Shown: positions 1 to 9,388 of the stretch, one piece after another
How the letters are laid out: each line of letters starts with the position of its first letter
How positions within the stretch are numbered: the stretch's first letter is position 1
NCBI RefSeq assembly: GCF_001717955.1
Contig: NZ_CP014169.1
Coordinates: forward strand, 1-64,000
Reading direction: 5' to 3'
Length of the DNA: 64,000 nucleotides
Source: Sphingomonas panacis
GTDB taxonomy: Bacteria > Pseudomonadota > Alphaproteobacteria > Sphingomonadales > Sphingomonadaceae
Translations under genes and position numbers: made by a program
Notes under the pieces: model-generated
Seen by the model: only the letters and a program-made list of their open reading frames with translations
What the model was told of the DNA's origin: nothing
Database searches by the model: none

Positions 1-1145
1 TCGATGCCATCGAGCGGGCTGCGCCAACGATCATCGAGCGCGATCTGGTAATACAGCCGGTCCAGACGGGCACCCTGGTAATCGATGCCATGTTCGCGCT
101 CGGCCGCGGCCAGCGCGAGCTCATTCTCGGCGATCGCGCGACCGGCAAGACCTCGCTCGCCGTCGATGCGATCATCAACCAGCGGTCGAGCGACATCGTC
201 TGCGTCTATATCGCGATCGGGCAGAAATCCTCCAGCGTCGCACGCGTGATCGACCAGGTCCGGCGGCACGGAGCGCCCGAGCGCTGCGTCTTCGTCGTCG
301 CGAGCCCCGCGTCGGCGCCCGGCCTGCAATGGATCGCGCCGTTCGCGGGCGTTACCATCGCCGAATATTTCCGGGACAAGGGCGGTCATGCGCTGGTTGT
401 GATCGACGATCTCACCAAGCACGCAGCGACCCACCGCGAAATCGCGCTCCTGACCGGCCAGCCGCCGGGACGCGAGGCCTATCCCGGAGACGTCTTCTAT
501 CTCCATGCGCGCCTGCTGGAGCGCGCCGCCAAACTCTCGCAGGAGAAGGGTGGTGGTTCGCTGACGGCGCTTCCGATTGCGGAGACCGACGCCGGCAATC
601 TCAGCGCCTATATCCCGACCAACCTGATTTCGATCACCGACGGACAGATCGTCTTCGACACCAAGTTGTACGCCGAGGGGCACAAGCCGGCGGTCGATGT
701 CGGCGCCAGCGTGAGTCGGCTCGGCGGCAAGACCCAGGCCAAGGCCTTGCGCGAGGCCACCGGCACGATGCGCCTCGACTATGCTCAGTTCCTCGAACTC
801 GAGATGTTCACCCGCTTTGGCGAACAGCCCGAGCCGCGGGTGAAGGCCCAAATCGAACGCGGCAAGCGATTGCGCGCGCTGCTCGGGCAGCCCTTGTTCC
901 AGCCGCTGCGCGTCATCGATCAGGTCGCACTCGCGCTGGCGCTCGGTCACGGCCAGTTCGATCCGCTCGCCCTTACCGACCTGGCGCGCCTCCGGGCGGC
1001 GCTGCCCGCGTGGCTGGACGCCAATGCCGCCGATCTCCTCGCCTGCACCGGGGCGGACGGCACGCTGAATAGCGAGCAGGCGACGGCCTTGCTGGAGGCC
1101 GTGCAGCGCCTCGTCGATAGCCTGCTGCCGAAGACCGCGCCGTGA
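1..1145 (+). CDS. atpA: ATP synthase alpha subunit, N-ATPase type (5'-partial)
   Basis: This is the alpha subunit of the F1 head of a rotary ATPase. It binds nucleotide at a non-catalytic site and couples hydrolysis or synthesis to ion flow. The reading frame is open from base 3 at the window edge, so the N-terminus is missing. Visible features are the [20 protein letters not shown] block and the P-loop GDRATGKT. The downstream gene is gamma, and gamma is followed by a terminator rather than by a beta gene. That A-G ending matches the known N-ATPase order (atpDCQRBEFAG) and not the housekeeping HAGDC order. The N-type assignment is therefore inference from order; the alpha subunit identity is firm. 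Confidence 0.9.
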   Translation, partial: DAIERAAPTIIERDLVIQPVQTGTLVIDAMFALGRGQRELILGDRATGKTSLAVDAIINQRSSDIVCVYIAIGQKSSSVARVIDQVRRHGAPERCVFVVASPASAPGLQWIAPFAGVTIAEYFRDKGGHALVVIDDLTKHAATHREIALLTGQPPGREAYPGDVFYLHARLLERAAKLSQEKGGGSLTALPIAETDAGNLSAYIPTNLISITDGQIVFDTKLYAEGHKPAVDVGASVSRLGGKTQAKALREATGTMRLDYAQFLELEMFTRFGEQPEPRVKAQIERGKRLRALLGQPLFQPLRVIDQVALALALGHGQFDPLALTDLARLRAALPAWLDANAADLLACTGADGTLNSEQATALLEAVQRLVDSLLPKTAP

Positions 1146-1999
1146 GCGCGCTTCTCGCCGACGTCGAGCGCCGGATCGGAAGCGTGCACCAGCTCGATGC
1201 GGTGGTGAATGCAATGCGCGGCATCGCTGGCGCCCGCGCGCAGCAAAGCCGGCAGATCCTGCCCGCGATCCGGACCTATGCCGAGACCGCCGGACGGGCG
1301 ATTGCCCAAGCGCGCAGAATCCATAGCGCAGGCCCCGCGATGGAGGATCATCGCGGTGCGCCGGGGCAGCCGGCGCTCGTGCTGTTCGGTGCCGAGCAGG
1401 GTTTTGCGGGGGCCTATCCCGAGCGTGTGCTCGATGCGGCCGCAGCCGACTTTCCCGATGCGCATGTTTTCCTTATTGGCGCCCGATCGGCGGCGCTGGC
1501 AGGCGAGCGCGGTCTCGCCACGGCGTGGCAGGCGAGTCTCCCGGGCCGGGTGGCGGCACTGCCCGATGTCGCCACGCTTACCCTCGACGCGCTCTATGAC
1601 TATCTTGCCGCCGCCGGCGCGGTTCCGGTGACGATGATCTATCCTTTCTGGAAAGCGGGCGAGGGACTGAAGATCATCCGCCGGCCCCTGCTGCCATTGG
1701 ACTCTGAGGCGTTCCCGGCCAGTGGATCGGGGCCAGTGCCATTGGCTAATATGCCTCCCGCAGATCTCCTGGCGAAGTTGGTGCAGGAATATGTGTTCGC
1801 GCAGCTCTGCGAGGCGGCGGCGGAGGCCTTCGCCGCCGAGAACGAGGCGCGCATGGCGACGATGGCGGCCGCGAAGACCCATATCGACGGCAAGCTTGCA
1901 GCCCTGCAGCTCGAGGAACGCCTGACCCGCCAGAGCGAGATAACTGCAGAGGTCGTCGAGCTCGCGGCCGGAGCACGCTTCCGGGCCAAACAGCGCTGA
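1142..1999 (+). CDS. atpG: ATP synthase gamma subunit, N-ATPase type
   Basis: This is the central rotor shaft of the F1 sector, 285 residues and close to the family's usual length. The GTG start overlaps the atpA stop by 4 bp (GTGA), so the two are translationally coupled. The N-terminal helix begins with [20 protein letters not shown], in the position of the conserved N-terminal coiled coil, and the C-terminal helix ends with [19 protein letters not shown]. The sequence is diverged from housekeeping gamma, as expected for N-ATPases. It is the last gene of the operon. An Fnr box begins 2 bp after its stop codon and a rho-independent terminator follows. Confidence 0.85.
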   Translation: MSALLADVERRIGSVHQLDAVVNAMRGIAGARAQQSRQILPAIRTYAETAGRAIAQARRIHSAGPAMEDHRGAPGQPALVLFGAEQGFAGAYPERVLDAAAADFPDAHVFLIGARSAALAGERGLATAWQASLPGRVAALPDVATLTLDALYDYLAAAGAVPVTMIYPFWKAGEGLKIIRRPLLPLDSEAFPASGSGPVPLANMPPADLLAKLVQEYVFAQLCEAAAEAFAAENEARMATMAAAKTHIDGKLAALQLEERLTRQSEITAEVVELAAGARFRAKQR

Positions 2000-2000
2000 T

Positions 2001-2014
2001 TTGATCCCGGTCAA
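2001..2014 (+). promoter_or_regulatory. Fnr/FixK box behind atpG
   Basis: TTGATCCCGGTCAA matches the Fnr/FixK consensus TTGAT-N4-ATCAA with a single substitution in the right arm. Its centre is 2007.5. A class II Fnr promoter would start about 41.5 bp downstream, near 2049, and TATGCT at 2036-2041 is correctly placed as the -10 element. No protein gene starts in range, so the likely product is the small RNA described next. Confidence 0.7.
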
Positions 2015-2047
2015 AGAGCGGGTCGCTCTCCTGACTATGCTTCGATC

Positions 2048-2123
2048 CGACGCGGGCAACATCCTCCCCGCTCGCGTACGGAACTCGCCCCGTCCGGTCC
2101 AACCGGGTGGGGCGTCCTTTTTT
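2048..2123 (+). ncRNA. Predicted Fnr-activated small RNA
   Basis: A transcript of about 75 nt is predicted from the start site set by the Fnr box (2001-2014) and the -10 (2036-2041) to the terminator T-run ending at 2123. It would form a 5' hairpin, GCGGG (2052-2056) pairing with CCCGC (2067-2071). The loop CAACATCCTC exposes the anti-Shine-Dalgarno core TCCTC. The 3' end is the strong terminator stem plus T6. C-rich loops reading CCUCC are typical of alphaproteobacterial trans-acting sRNAs, and Fnr-activated sRNAs are known elsewhere (FnrS in E. coli, PhrS with Anr in Pseudomonas). This is a prediction; no homologue family was recognised. Confidence 0.5.
2086..2123 (+). terminator. Rho-independent terminator
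   Basis: CGCCCC (2086-2091) pairs with GGGGCG (2109-2114), and inside it CCGG (2094-2097) pairs with CCGG (2103-2106). A run of six T follows at 2118-2123. It ends the atp operon and the predicted sRNA. Bases 2124-2320 carry no supportable gene. Confidence 0.8.
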
Positions 2124-2320
2124 CCGTTACCGCTGCGCAACCCACGGGCATGCGATGACGCCGATCGCCCTTCCGCGGGTGAGCGCCCGGACCCATCTCG
2201 TCGGTTTCCGGCCAATTCGGTATGCCCGCGTCGATCAAGGCGCCGCCAACTCTAGATTATAGGCCTAACAGAAGTCTAAGCAGCATGCGGGCGTCTTCAT
2301 CACTTTTTCTAACCTTATCA

Positions 2321-4465
2321 TCAGCGCTCGCCGATCGGTGCCGTGATAGTGACCCGCAGGCCAGGGCCGTTGTCAGCCTGCTCCATTGTACCCGAAAGGC
2401 GCTTTACCATCGAGGCGAGCATCCTGGTCCCAAACCCCTTCGCGTCAGATGGGATGCCAACGCCGCGGTCCGCGACGACGAGGCGAAACCTGTTACGCTG
2501 CTGATCGAGCGCGATCACGATGGCCCCAGGCCGGCCGCCATAGGCATATTTGTTGGCGTTGATGACGAGTTCGGTGAGGATCAGCCCGACGTTGATCGCA
2601 CGGTCCGTCGAGATGAGGATCGGCGCCAGCTCGAGCGTGAGATGATCGCCCCATGCGGCATCCATCGAAGCGGTGATTTCGGAGCACAGATCGCCGATAT
2701 AGCGTGAGAGATCGACCGACTGGACATGCTCGTCGGTGTGCAGCCGCCGATGCACCATTGCCACTGCGGAGAGACGACGCTGCGCTTCTTCCAGGTGCCC
2801 GGTGAGAATCGGGTCGCCAACGGCACGCCCTTGCAGACCAAGGAATGAGGAGACGAGTTGAAGGCTGTTCTGCACACGGTGATGCACCTCCTTCATCAGA
2901 TAGTCTTTTTGCACCAGAAGGCTCTCATTGTCCGCGATCGTCGCGGTCAGTTCACGATTGACCTCAAACAGCCGCCTGTTCTGCCGTGCTTCGAACATCG
3001 TCTTCCGGAGCCGGCTGGCCGCTTCGATCTCGAACAACGTCCAGGGAGCCGAGCGACCGCGCACCGCCTCACTCCAGCTTTCGAACGACGCGCGGGGCGA
3101 TAGCGGAACGCCGGCATCAGTCGCCGCCTGCTTGTGCGGATTGCCCGCCCAGTTCACGACCTCGATCTGCTCGGCGCGAAACCACATAAGGATGGTTGGT
3201 TCGTCGGTGGACATGGTGATCGCCAGAACGCCGCTGGCGAGATCCCGGCACGCTTCTGCCGAAGGCAGCAACTCGGGCAAGCGATCGGTCGCAAATGGGG
3301 TCGCCTTGGCCGCCTCGGCGACGTGCGACGCCACCGCGCGTATATCCTCGTGGCGCGGCGATTTGCCCGCGACATAGAGTTCAGAACCGCGAACGGCTGC
3401 GAAGCTGTCCGCGCCGAGCATGCGGCGCATGTCGTCGCCTGCCGTCGCGAAGAAGGTCGCGAGCGACACGTCGCTTCCCAGTCGAAGCACCACCGCATCT
3501 TCTGCTGCGCGCAAGCGGATGCGTTCGCGGTAGAGCTCCGCGTCTTCCTTGGCCCTTATTTGTCGGGCAAGGCTGCCAGCCAGCGCCCGGCATGCCATGC
3601 GCACGTGCAGCGGCAGCGCCCTGGGCGTCGCATTATGGCACGCGACGAGCCCCCACAGTGCGCCGTCCTGGACGATCGATACCGACGCCGAGCCGGCTAC
3701 GCCCATGTTCGCGAGATATCGCAGGTGGATCGGAGAGACACTGCGCAGGCCGACATCGCTCAGGTCCAGGCCCGAAAAGCCCTCGGGGCGTAGCGGGGCC
3801 GGCTCGTAGCGGATGTCGGGAATGACGCGGACGCGGTTGCGTACGTAGCGCGCGCGAGCCTGCTGCGGAATGTCGGACGCCGGGAAGTGCTGGTTAAGAA
3901 ACGTGCCGAGCGCCGGTGCTCGGTCCTCGGCGAGCACCACGCCCGCATCGTCATCGAGGAAGCGATAGAGCATGACACGGTCAAAGCCGGTAAGGTGACG
4001 AAACGCCTTGGCAGCCCGCTCGCACAGCTCCCGTAAGCCGAAGGCCTGCTCGAACGTCGCGGCCGCTTCTTCCATCGCCGTCAGGACGTCGATCGCGGAG
4101 GGGAGCGTGGGTGGTGCGGGCTCGAGCTCGATGAGCAGGACATCGCTCGTCCGATGTGCGGTAGCATCAAAAGTGGCAGTCGCGCCTACCACCTGACCCA
4201 GTGCAATTGTCACGCTGGTGGGGCGTGCTTCCAACGTGCTCGCCACCGACTGGGATAGGAGTTCCGGCAACCGGCGCCCCAGCCAGCCCGCACCGAAATG
4301 CGCCTCAATCGCGCCAGCGCCGGCGATGGTCTCGAGCGTGGAGGCATGGGCGACGAACAGCAAGCCGTGCGGCTGAATCGAGCCGGGAATGTGAATCGGT
4401 TCACGGTCGCACCCGTCAACGTCGAACTCGCTACGGTCAGTCATTTTGGCGATCACGTCGGTCAT
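2321..4465 (-). CDS. Bacteriophytochrome sensor histidine kinase
   Basis: This is a red/far-red photosensor kinase of 714 residues in the order PAS, GAF, PHY, HisKA_2, HATPase_c. The N-terminus has DGCDREPIHIPGSIQPHG, with Cys19 in the biliverdin-attachment position. The GAF domain has the PASDIP motif that contacts the chromophore. The kinase H-box is EVHHRVQNSLQ, with His528 as the likely phosphoacceptor, and the ATP lid region contains DRGVGIP. The start at 4465 is chosen because the chromophore Cys then sits close to the N-terminus and GGGGTGGG precedes it; the longer upstream reading frame lacks domain support. HisKA_2 kinases often feed the alphaproteobacterial general stress response, but no partner gene is adjacent. 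It is transcribed towards the atp operon. Confidence 0.9.
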   Translation of the reverse strand: MTDVIAKMTDRSEFDVDGCDREPIHIPGSIQPHGLLFVAHASTLETIAGAGAIEAHFGAGWLGRRLPELLSQSVASTLEARPTSVTIALGQVVGATATFDATAHRTSDVLLIELEPAPPTLPSAIDVLTAMEEAAATFEQAFGLRELCERAAKAFRHLTGFDRVMLYRFLDDDAGVVLAEDRAPALGTFLNQHFPASDIPQQARARYVRNRVRVIPDIRYEPAPLRPEGFSGLDLSDVGLRSVSPIHLRYLANMGVAGSASVSIVQDGALWGLVACHNATPRALPLHVRMACRALAGSLARQIRAKEDAELYRERIRLRAAEDAVVLRLGSDVSLATFFATAGDDMRRMLGADSFAAVRGSELYVAGKSPRHEDIRAVASHVAEAAKATPFATDRLPELLPSAEACRDLASGVLAITMSTDEPTILMWFRAEQIEVVNWAGNPHKQAATDAGVPLSPRASFESWSEAVRGRSAPWTLFEIEAASRLRKTMFEARQNRRLFEVNRELTATIADNESLLVQKDYLMKEVHHRVQNSLQLVSSFLGLQGRAVGDPILTGHLEEAQRRLSAVAMVHRRLHTDEHVQSVDLSRYIGDLCSEITASMDAAWGDHLTLELAPILISTDRAINVGLILTELVINANKYAYGGRPGAIVIALDQQRNRFRLVVADRGVGIPSDAKGFGTRMLASMVKRLSGTMEQADNGPGLRVTITAPIGER

Positions 4466-4867
4466 ATTTACCCACCCCGGAAAGTGACGACCGCATTGCC
4501 ATCCTTGTCTCGAATCGATACCACGATGCACGGGAAGTAGATGTTCAAATATGCTTGTCGGGTCGAAAACGTACCGACCGCTGCCTAGAGGTGGTTGATC
4601 GCTAAACAGTTCAGCACGAGAACTTTTTCTTCTAATCTGGGTGCTGGTTGCCGAGACCAAGCTGAAGGCCAAAATCTATAACCGACTTTCGGCGCGTGAG
4701 ATTTTGAACGACCTTATCGCTTTTTTGGTCTGAATCAGGATGAGCGTCCTGGGGACGGGCACTTCAGCACGGGTCGCACGCACTCCGGCCATTGCGGCGT
4801 TCTGCGTAGAATCCCCAAGGGCGTCCGCTGCGCCGACCCAATAGGGTGCTGCGCGAAGGAGTCCGGA
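4466..4867. other. Intergenic region between divergent bphP and quinone reductase
   Basis: No supportable gene lies in these 400 bases. They should hold the divergent promoters of the phytochrome kinase and of the quinone reductase. The only clear element is the FixJ-like box at 4803. A weaker match, TACGTTTTCGACCC, reads leftward from 4573, 108 bp before the phytochrome start. Confidence 0.5.
4803..4819 (+). promoter_or_regulatory. FixJ-like box, quinone reductase 1
   Basis: TGCGTAGAATCCCCAAG differs at one of 17 positions from the element at 17079 before the paralogous gene. Its first base is 65 bp upstream of the ATG at 4868. It resembles the rhizobial FixJ core (TAMGTA followed by TTTCCC). 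Confidence 0.6.
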
Positions 4868-5527
4868 ATGTCGCATCAGCCTGCCGCCTATCGCCCGAGG
4901 CATGTCGTCGTCCTCGCCCATCCCGACCCGGGAGGGTTCAATGGGCTTGTCGCCGAAGCCTATTGCGAGGCGGTGCGGTCCTGCGGGCAGGAGGCCATCG
5001 TTCGCGATCTCTATACGATGGGCTTCAATCCTGCGCTCAAGGCGTCCGAACGGCCCGGCAAGGAGGGGTTCGCACTCTCTCAGGACGTGATCTCCGAGGT
5101 CGATGCCATTCGCAGCAGTGACGTCTTCGTTGCTGTCTATCCAATCTGGTTCGGCATGCCGCCTGCCATGATGGTCGGCTATATCCAACGCGTGTTGGGT
5201 GCCGGCGTGACAGCCCGGCAGGTGCAGGACCGGGATGCCGACACGATCATGCGGGGCAAGCGCCTCGTCGTCATCAGCACGTCGGGGAACAGCAAGGCGT
5301 GGCTCAACCACGAACACCAGATCCAGTCGCTCAGGACGATCATAGGCGAATATCTGGTGAATGCGTTCGGCTTCAAGGACTTTGACGATCTGCACTTCGG
5401 CCAAACCGTCGAAGGGCTCGACCAGCTGTTCGTCGACCAGCTTCTGGCCGACGTTGACCACCGCGCGCGCAAGATTTGCGCCGCGGTCACGGCGGATCGC
5501 GCAAGTGAAACCGCAGGCGCAGATTGA
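4868..5527 (+). CDS. Flavodoxin-fold NAD(P)H:quinone oxidoreductase (paralogue 1)
   Basis: This is an FMN/FAD-binding quinone reductase of the NQO1/KefF type, 219 residues, cytoplasmic, transferring two electrons from NAD(P)H to quinones. The N-terminal strand VVVLAHPDPGGFNGL is the flavin phosphate-binding loop, and YPIWFGMPPAMMVGYIQRV is the characteristic middle motif. The C-terminal region carries FGQTVEGLDQLFVDQLL. AAGGAG precedes the ATG. A close paralogue with the same start context lies at 17146. Phosphoketolase follows 62 bp downstream, so the two may be co-transcribed from the FixJ-like box. The physiological substrate is not evident; recycling reduced cofactor at low oxygen is inference. 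Confidence 0.85.
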   Translation: MSHQPAAYRPRHVVVLAHPDPGGFNGLVAEAYCEAVRSCGQEAIVRDLYTMGFNPALKASERPGKEGFALSQDVISEVDAIRSSDVFVAVYPIWFGMPPAMMVGYIQRVLGAGVTARQVQDRDADTIMRGKRLVVISTSGNSKAWLNHEHQIQSLRTIIGEYLVNAFGFKDFDDLHFGQTVEGLDQLFVDQLLADVDHRARKICAAVTADRASETAGAD

Positions 5528-5589
5528 CGGCCGCGGCGATCGGGCCGCGCCGACCCAGCCGCATGCATCTACCAGAATCGGATAAAGTG

Positions 5590-7962
5590 ATGAGCGACGC
5601 CCCATTAGCGCTTCCCATGCCGCTGGACATCGAGGAGCTGCGCCTCATCGACGCCTGGTGGCGCGCCGCGAACTATCTCAACATCGGCCAGATCTATCTG
5701 TCGGCAAATCCGCTTGTGCGCGAGCCGCTGCTGGTCGAGCATATCAAGCCGCGCCTGCTCGGCCATTGGGGCACCTCACCCGGCCTCAATCTTATCTACG
5801 CCCATATGAACCGGCTGATCTCCAAATATGATCTCGACACCATCTACATGGCGGGACCGGGCCATGGAGGGCCGGCCCTCATCGCCAATGTCTGGCTCGA
5901 GGGCAGCTACACGGATTTCTATCCGGAGGTGACGCGGGACGAAGCCGGCATGCTGCGGCTCTTCCGGCAATTTTCGACGCCGGGCGGCGTGCCCAGCCAT
6001 GTCAGCGTGCCGACGCCGGGGTCGATCCACGAGGGCGGCGAGCTCGGCTACGTCCTGCTCCACGCCTTCGGTGCCGTCATGGACAATCCCGATCTGCTGG
6101 TGACGGCCGTCGTCGGCGACGGAGAATCCGAAACCGGTCCGCTTGCCGGAAGCTGGAAGAGCATCGACTTCATCAACCCGGTGCGCGACGGCGCTGTGCT
6201 GCCGATCCTGCATCTCAACGGCTACAAGATTTCCGGGCCGACGGTCTGGGCCCGACATACGGACGCCGATCTCACCAAATTCTTCGAAGGCCAGGGCTAC
6301 GCGGTCGCTTTCGTCGAGGGCGACGATCCCATGACCGTCCATCGCCAGTTCGCACTCGTGCTGGAAGCAGCCGTGCTGCGGATCCGCGAGATCCAGGCAG
6401 ACGCCCGGTCGAATGGCCTTAGCGAACGGCCGGCCTGGCCGCTCATCGTCCTGCGCACGCCCAAAGGCTGGACCGGGCCCAAGGTCGTCGACGGCGTCAA
6501 GATCGAGGGCACGTTCCGGGCGCATCAGGTGCCGGTGTCGGAGGTACGGACCAATCCCGAGCATCTGCAGATCCTGGAGGAATGGCTGCACAGCTATCGC
6601 CCGGAGGAGCTGTTCGATGCCGACGGACGTCTCCAGCCCGAGATCGCCGCTCTCGCCCCTGCCGGGAAGCGCCGCATGGGCTCCAATCCACAGGCGAATG
6701 GCGGGCTTCTGACGAAACCGTTGACCCTGCCCGATCACACGGCCTTTCAGGTGCGGTTCGAGGAGCGCGCCCGCGAGCGGATGGGATCCACGGCGATCCT
6801 CGGCGCCTATCTACGCGACATCTACCGCGCGAATCCCGACAATTTCCGGCTCTTCTGCCCCGACGAGACCAATTCGAACCGGCTCGGCGCCGTGTTCGAC
6901 GCCTCCGATCGGTGCCTCGTCAGCGCGATCGAGCCCGGCGACGATCATGTCTCGCACGATGGGCGCGTCATGGAGGTGCTGAGCGAGCATTGCTGCCATG
7001 GCTGGCTCGAAGGCTATACGTTGACCGGCCGCCACGGTCTGTTCGCCACTTACGAAGCCTTCGCGATGATCGTCGATTCCATGGCGATGCAGCACGCCAA
7101 ATGGATCGAACATGCCCGCCGCGTGTCGTGGCGGGCCGACATACCGTCGCTCAACTATCTGCTCACCTCGACGTGCTGGCGCAACGACCATAATGGCTTC
7201 AGCCATCAGGGGCCGGGCTTCATCGACACGATCATCCACCGCAAACCAATCGTCGCGCGCGTCTACCTGCCGCCCGACGCTAATTGCCTGCTGTCGGTCG
7301 CGGATCACTGCCTGCGCAGCCGCAATTATCTCAACCTGATCGTCATCGACAAGCAGCCGCAGCTTCAATGGCTGACGATGGGCGAAGCGCAGGTCCATTG
7401 CGCACGCGGTGCCGGCGTGTGGCCGATGTACAGCTCCCAACCTGAGAGGCCCGACATCGTGCTCGCCTGCGCCGGCGACGTACCGACGCAGGAGACCATC
7501 GCGGCCGCGTGGCTGTTGCGTCGTCTGGCGCCCGAACTGAAGGTCCGCGTCGTCAATGTCGTCGACCTGATGCGGCTCTGCCCGGCCGACCGTCATCCGC
7601 ACGGCATGAGCGATGCCGAGTTTGTCGAGATCTTCACGGCCAGTACGCCGGTGGTCTTCGCCTTTCACGGCTATCCGGGCGTCATCCACGACCTCCTGCA
7701 TGGGCGCTCGGCCCATGAGCGCTTCCATGTGCGCGGCTATATGGAAGAAGGCACGACCACCACGCCGTTCGACATGGTTGTCCTCAACGAGATGAGCCGC
7801 CTCCATCTCTGCCTCGACGTGATGCGCTATGTCCCGCATTCTCTCGCCGCAAATGACGAACTGGTCGCGCATTGCAAACGGCTGCTGGTCGAGCACGAGG
7901 CTTATATCCGCGAGTATTTCGATGATCTCCCCGAGATCAGAGACTGGGCCTGGTCGGACTGA
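5590..7962 (+). CDS. xfp: Xylulose-5-phosphate/fructose-6-phosphate phosphoketolase
   Basis: This is a thiamine diphosphate enzyme that splits xylulose-5-P or fructose-6-P into acetyl-phosphate plus glyceraldehyde-3-P or erythrose-4-P. It is 790 residues from the ATG at 5590, the family's normal length; an ATG at 5563 is possible. Signatures seen are the phosphoketolase motif EGGELGY, the TPP-binding VVGDGESETGPLAGSWKS and the conserved GWLEGYTLTGRHGLFATYEAF. The acetyl-phosphate can be used by AckA and the Pta fusion encoded at 34906-37529, giving substrate-level ATP without respiration. It probably shares a transcript with the upstream quinone reductase. Confidence 0.95.
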   Translation: MSDAPLALPMPLDIEELRLIDAWWRAANYLNIGQIYLSANPLVREPLLVEHIKPRLLGHWGTSPGLNLIYAHMNRLISKYDLDTIYMAGPGHGGPALIANVWLEGSYTDFYPEVTRDEAGMLRLFRQFSTPGGVPSHVSVPTPGSIHEGGELGYVLLHAFGAVMDNPDLLVTAVVGDGESETGPLAGSWKSIDFINPVRDGAVLPILHLNGYKISGPTVWARHTDADLTKFFEGQGYAVAFVEGDDPMTVHRQFALVLEAAVLRIREIQADARSNGLSERPAWPLIVLRTPKGWTGPKVVDGVKIEGTFRAHQVPVSEVRTNPEHLQILEEWLHSYRPEELFDADGRLQPEIAALAPAGKRRMGSNPQANGGLLTKPLTLPDHTAFQVRFEERARERMGSTAILGAYLRDIYRANPDNFRLFCPDETNSNRLGAVFDASDRCLVSAIEPGDDHVSHDGRVMEVLSEHCCHGWLEGYTLTGRHGLFATYEAFAMIVDSMAMQHAKWIEHARRVSWRADIPSLNYLLTSTCWRNDHNGFSHQGPGFIDTIIHRKPIVARVYLPPDANCLLSVADHCLRSRNYLNLIVIDKQPQLQWLTMGEAQVHCARGAGVWPMYSSQPERPDIVLACAGDVPTQETIAAAWLLRRLAPELKVRVVNVVDLMRLCPADRHPHGMSDAEFVEIFTASTPVVFAFHGYPGVIHDLLHGRSAHERFHVRGYMEEGTTTTPFDMVVLNEMSRLHLCLDVMRYVPHSLAANDELVAHCKRLLVEHEAYIREYFDDLPEIRDWAWSD

Positions 7963-7982
7963 TACTGTCGGCGATCATAAGT

Positions 7983-7996
7983 TTGCGCCGGGTCAA
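7983..7996 (+). promoter_or_regulatory. Fnr/FixK-like box and -10 for ompW
   Basis: TTGCGCCGGGTCAA keeps the TTG and GTCAA arms of the Fnr/FixK site. Centred at 7989.5, it predicts a start near 8031, and TCTAAT at 8017-8022 (5 of 6 matches to TATAAT) is placed as the -10 element. Fnr control of ompW is known in enterobacteria. Confidence 0.55.
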
Positions 7997-8050
7997 AGTT
8001 TGTCGCCAACAAGCCGTCTAATCCATGCCTGACACGGCATGGAGGTAGAT

Positions 8051-8710
8051 ATGAAAAGCGCAATACTGGCATCGATCGGCGTCGCTCTCGTCGCGCTTGC
8101 GGTGCCCGCCCATGCCCAGGAGGCGGACAAGCGCTGGATCGTCCGCGCGCGCGCCATTCGCGTGACGCCTACCGAGAAGACCGGCCCGATCCTGCCGAGT
8201 TTTCCGACCGCCAACACCGCGGTGACCAATAGCTATGCGCCGGAGGTGGACTTCACCTACATGGTGACGAAGCATATCGGCACCGAGCTGATCCTGGCCA
8301 CCACCAAACATCATATCGACGGGCGCGGCGCGCTGGACGGCCTGGGCAAAGCGGGCAGCACCTGGGTGCTGCCGCCGACTCTCACGGTGCAATATCATTT
8401 CGCACCCGACGCCCATATCAGGCCCTATATCGGCGCCGGGGTCAATTACACGATCTTCTATTCATCCAAGGCCAGCAACGCGCTGGAGTCTGCGATCGGC
8501 GACACGAAGCTCAAAATGAAGGACAGCTTCGGCTATGCGCTGCAGGCCGGTGTCGATATCGACATCACGCCGCGGGTCTTTCTGAACTTCGACATCAAAT
8601 ATATCGACATCGACACCACCGCGCGGCTCACGACGGGAAGTCTGGTCAATCGCGAGCGCGTCCACCTCGATCCGCTGGTGCCCGGTATCGGCATCGGCAT
8701 GCGCTTCTAG
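8051..8710 (+). CDS. ompW: OmpW family outer membrane protein
   Basis: This is an eight-stranded beta-barrel porin of the OmpW type, 219 residues including a signal peptide. The ATG at 8051 is chosen over the in-frame ATG at 8039 because GGAGG (8041-8045) is correctly spaced and a signal peptide (MKSAILASIGVALVALA then AHA) begins there. Barrel features include YIGAGVNYTIFYS and the C-terminal GIGIGMRF ending in Phe, as required by the BAM machinery. OmpW proteins take up small hydrophobic molecules and respond to oxygen and stress. An Fnr-like promoter lies directly upstream. Confidence 0.9.
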   Translation: MKSAILASIGVALVALAVPAHAQEADKRWIVRARAIRVTPTEKTGPILPSFPTANTAVTNSYAPEVDFTYMVTKHIGTELILATTKHHIDGRGALDGLGKAGSTWVLPPTLTVQYHFAPDAHIRPYIGAGVNYTIFYSSKASNALESAIGDTKLKMKDSFGYALQAGVDIDITPRVFLNFDIKYIDIDTTARLTTGSLVNRERVHLDPLVPGIGIGMRF

Positions 8711-8754
8711 GCGTGCGTGCCGCCATGCGCCTCGTCCCAGCGAAGGGATGGTAC

Positions 8755-9234
8755 ATGATCGATGAGATAGATCTGATCGCGCTGCTCGCCGACCATGCCG
8801 AACTCGCCCGGCATTGCGACCTGCTGGAAGCGGTTGCGGACGATCTGCCTGCCCTTCCGGCAGACGATGACGCAACCTCGCTTTGCCATATGCTCGAGCA
8901 CCGGCTGTCCACGCATGAGGCTCGAGAGCGCCGCTTCATGGAGACTGTCTTTGCCGCTCAGAGCGTGCCGAGCGGCGAAGCCCTGCTTGATCGCATCCGC
9001 TGTCGGGGCGTGTCGCAGGTCATGCAGGCGCAAGACCTGATCGCCGCGCTCCAGCCTTACGCCGCACCCCTGCCCGCGACGACACTTGGATATATGCTGC
9101 GATGCTTCTTCGAAGGATGCCGGGCCGACATGGCGTTCGAGGAGCTCGCAATCCTTGTCCTGGCGGAGAGGCGCCTGACGCCGGCCGCGCGAAGCCTCTT
9201 ACGCAATAGCCTCGATCAGCGTTGCCGCGTTTAG
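8755..9234 (+). CDS. Hemerythrin-like (HHE) domain protein
   Basis: This is a 159-residue, mostly helical protein. It opens with LLADHAELARHCDLLE and continues with MLEHRLSTHEARERRFME, a spacing of His and Glu like that of hemerythrin/HHE di-iron proteins. FFEGCRADMAFEELAILVLAERRL near the end may supply the last ligands. The ATG at 8755 is preceded by AAGGGA. Hemerythrin-like proteins bind oxygen or nitric oxide or serve iron-sulfur repair, which would fit this low-oxygen setting. The assignment rests on the residue pattern only and could be wrong; a plain helical protein is the alternative. Confidence 0.55.
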   Translation: MIDEIDLIALLADHAELARHCDLLEAVADDLPALPADDDATSLCHMLEHRLSTHEARERRFMETVFAAQSVPSGEALLDRIRCRGVSQVMQAQDLIAALQPYAAPLPATTLGYMLRCFFEGCRADMAFEELAILVLAERRLTPAARSLLRNSLDQRCRV

Positions 9235-9257
9235 TGCCACGATCACATGCGTGGCAC
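9234..9257 (+). terminator. Hairpin, possible terminator
   Basis: A perfect 8-bp stem, GTGCCACG (9234-9241) with CGTGGCAC (9250-9257), closes an 8-base loop right at the stop codon of the HHE gene. There is no T-run, so termination is uncertain. Confidence 0.45.
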
Positions 9258-9388
9258 CCATGAGCGGAAGCCTTGCGCACGACCGGTATTGGGTGGATTG
9301 CCTGGCCAACCACTTAACCTCTGAAAAGGGTGGAACGTGAAGCGCAGTTTAGGCAAGGTGTCGCTTCACTCCGCCAAGGGCGATTGTC

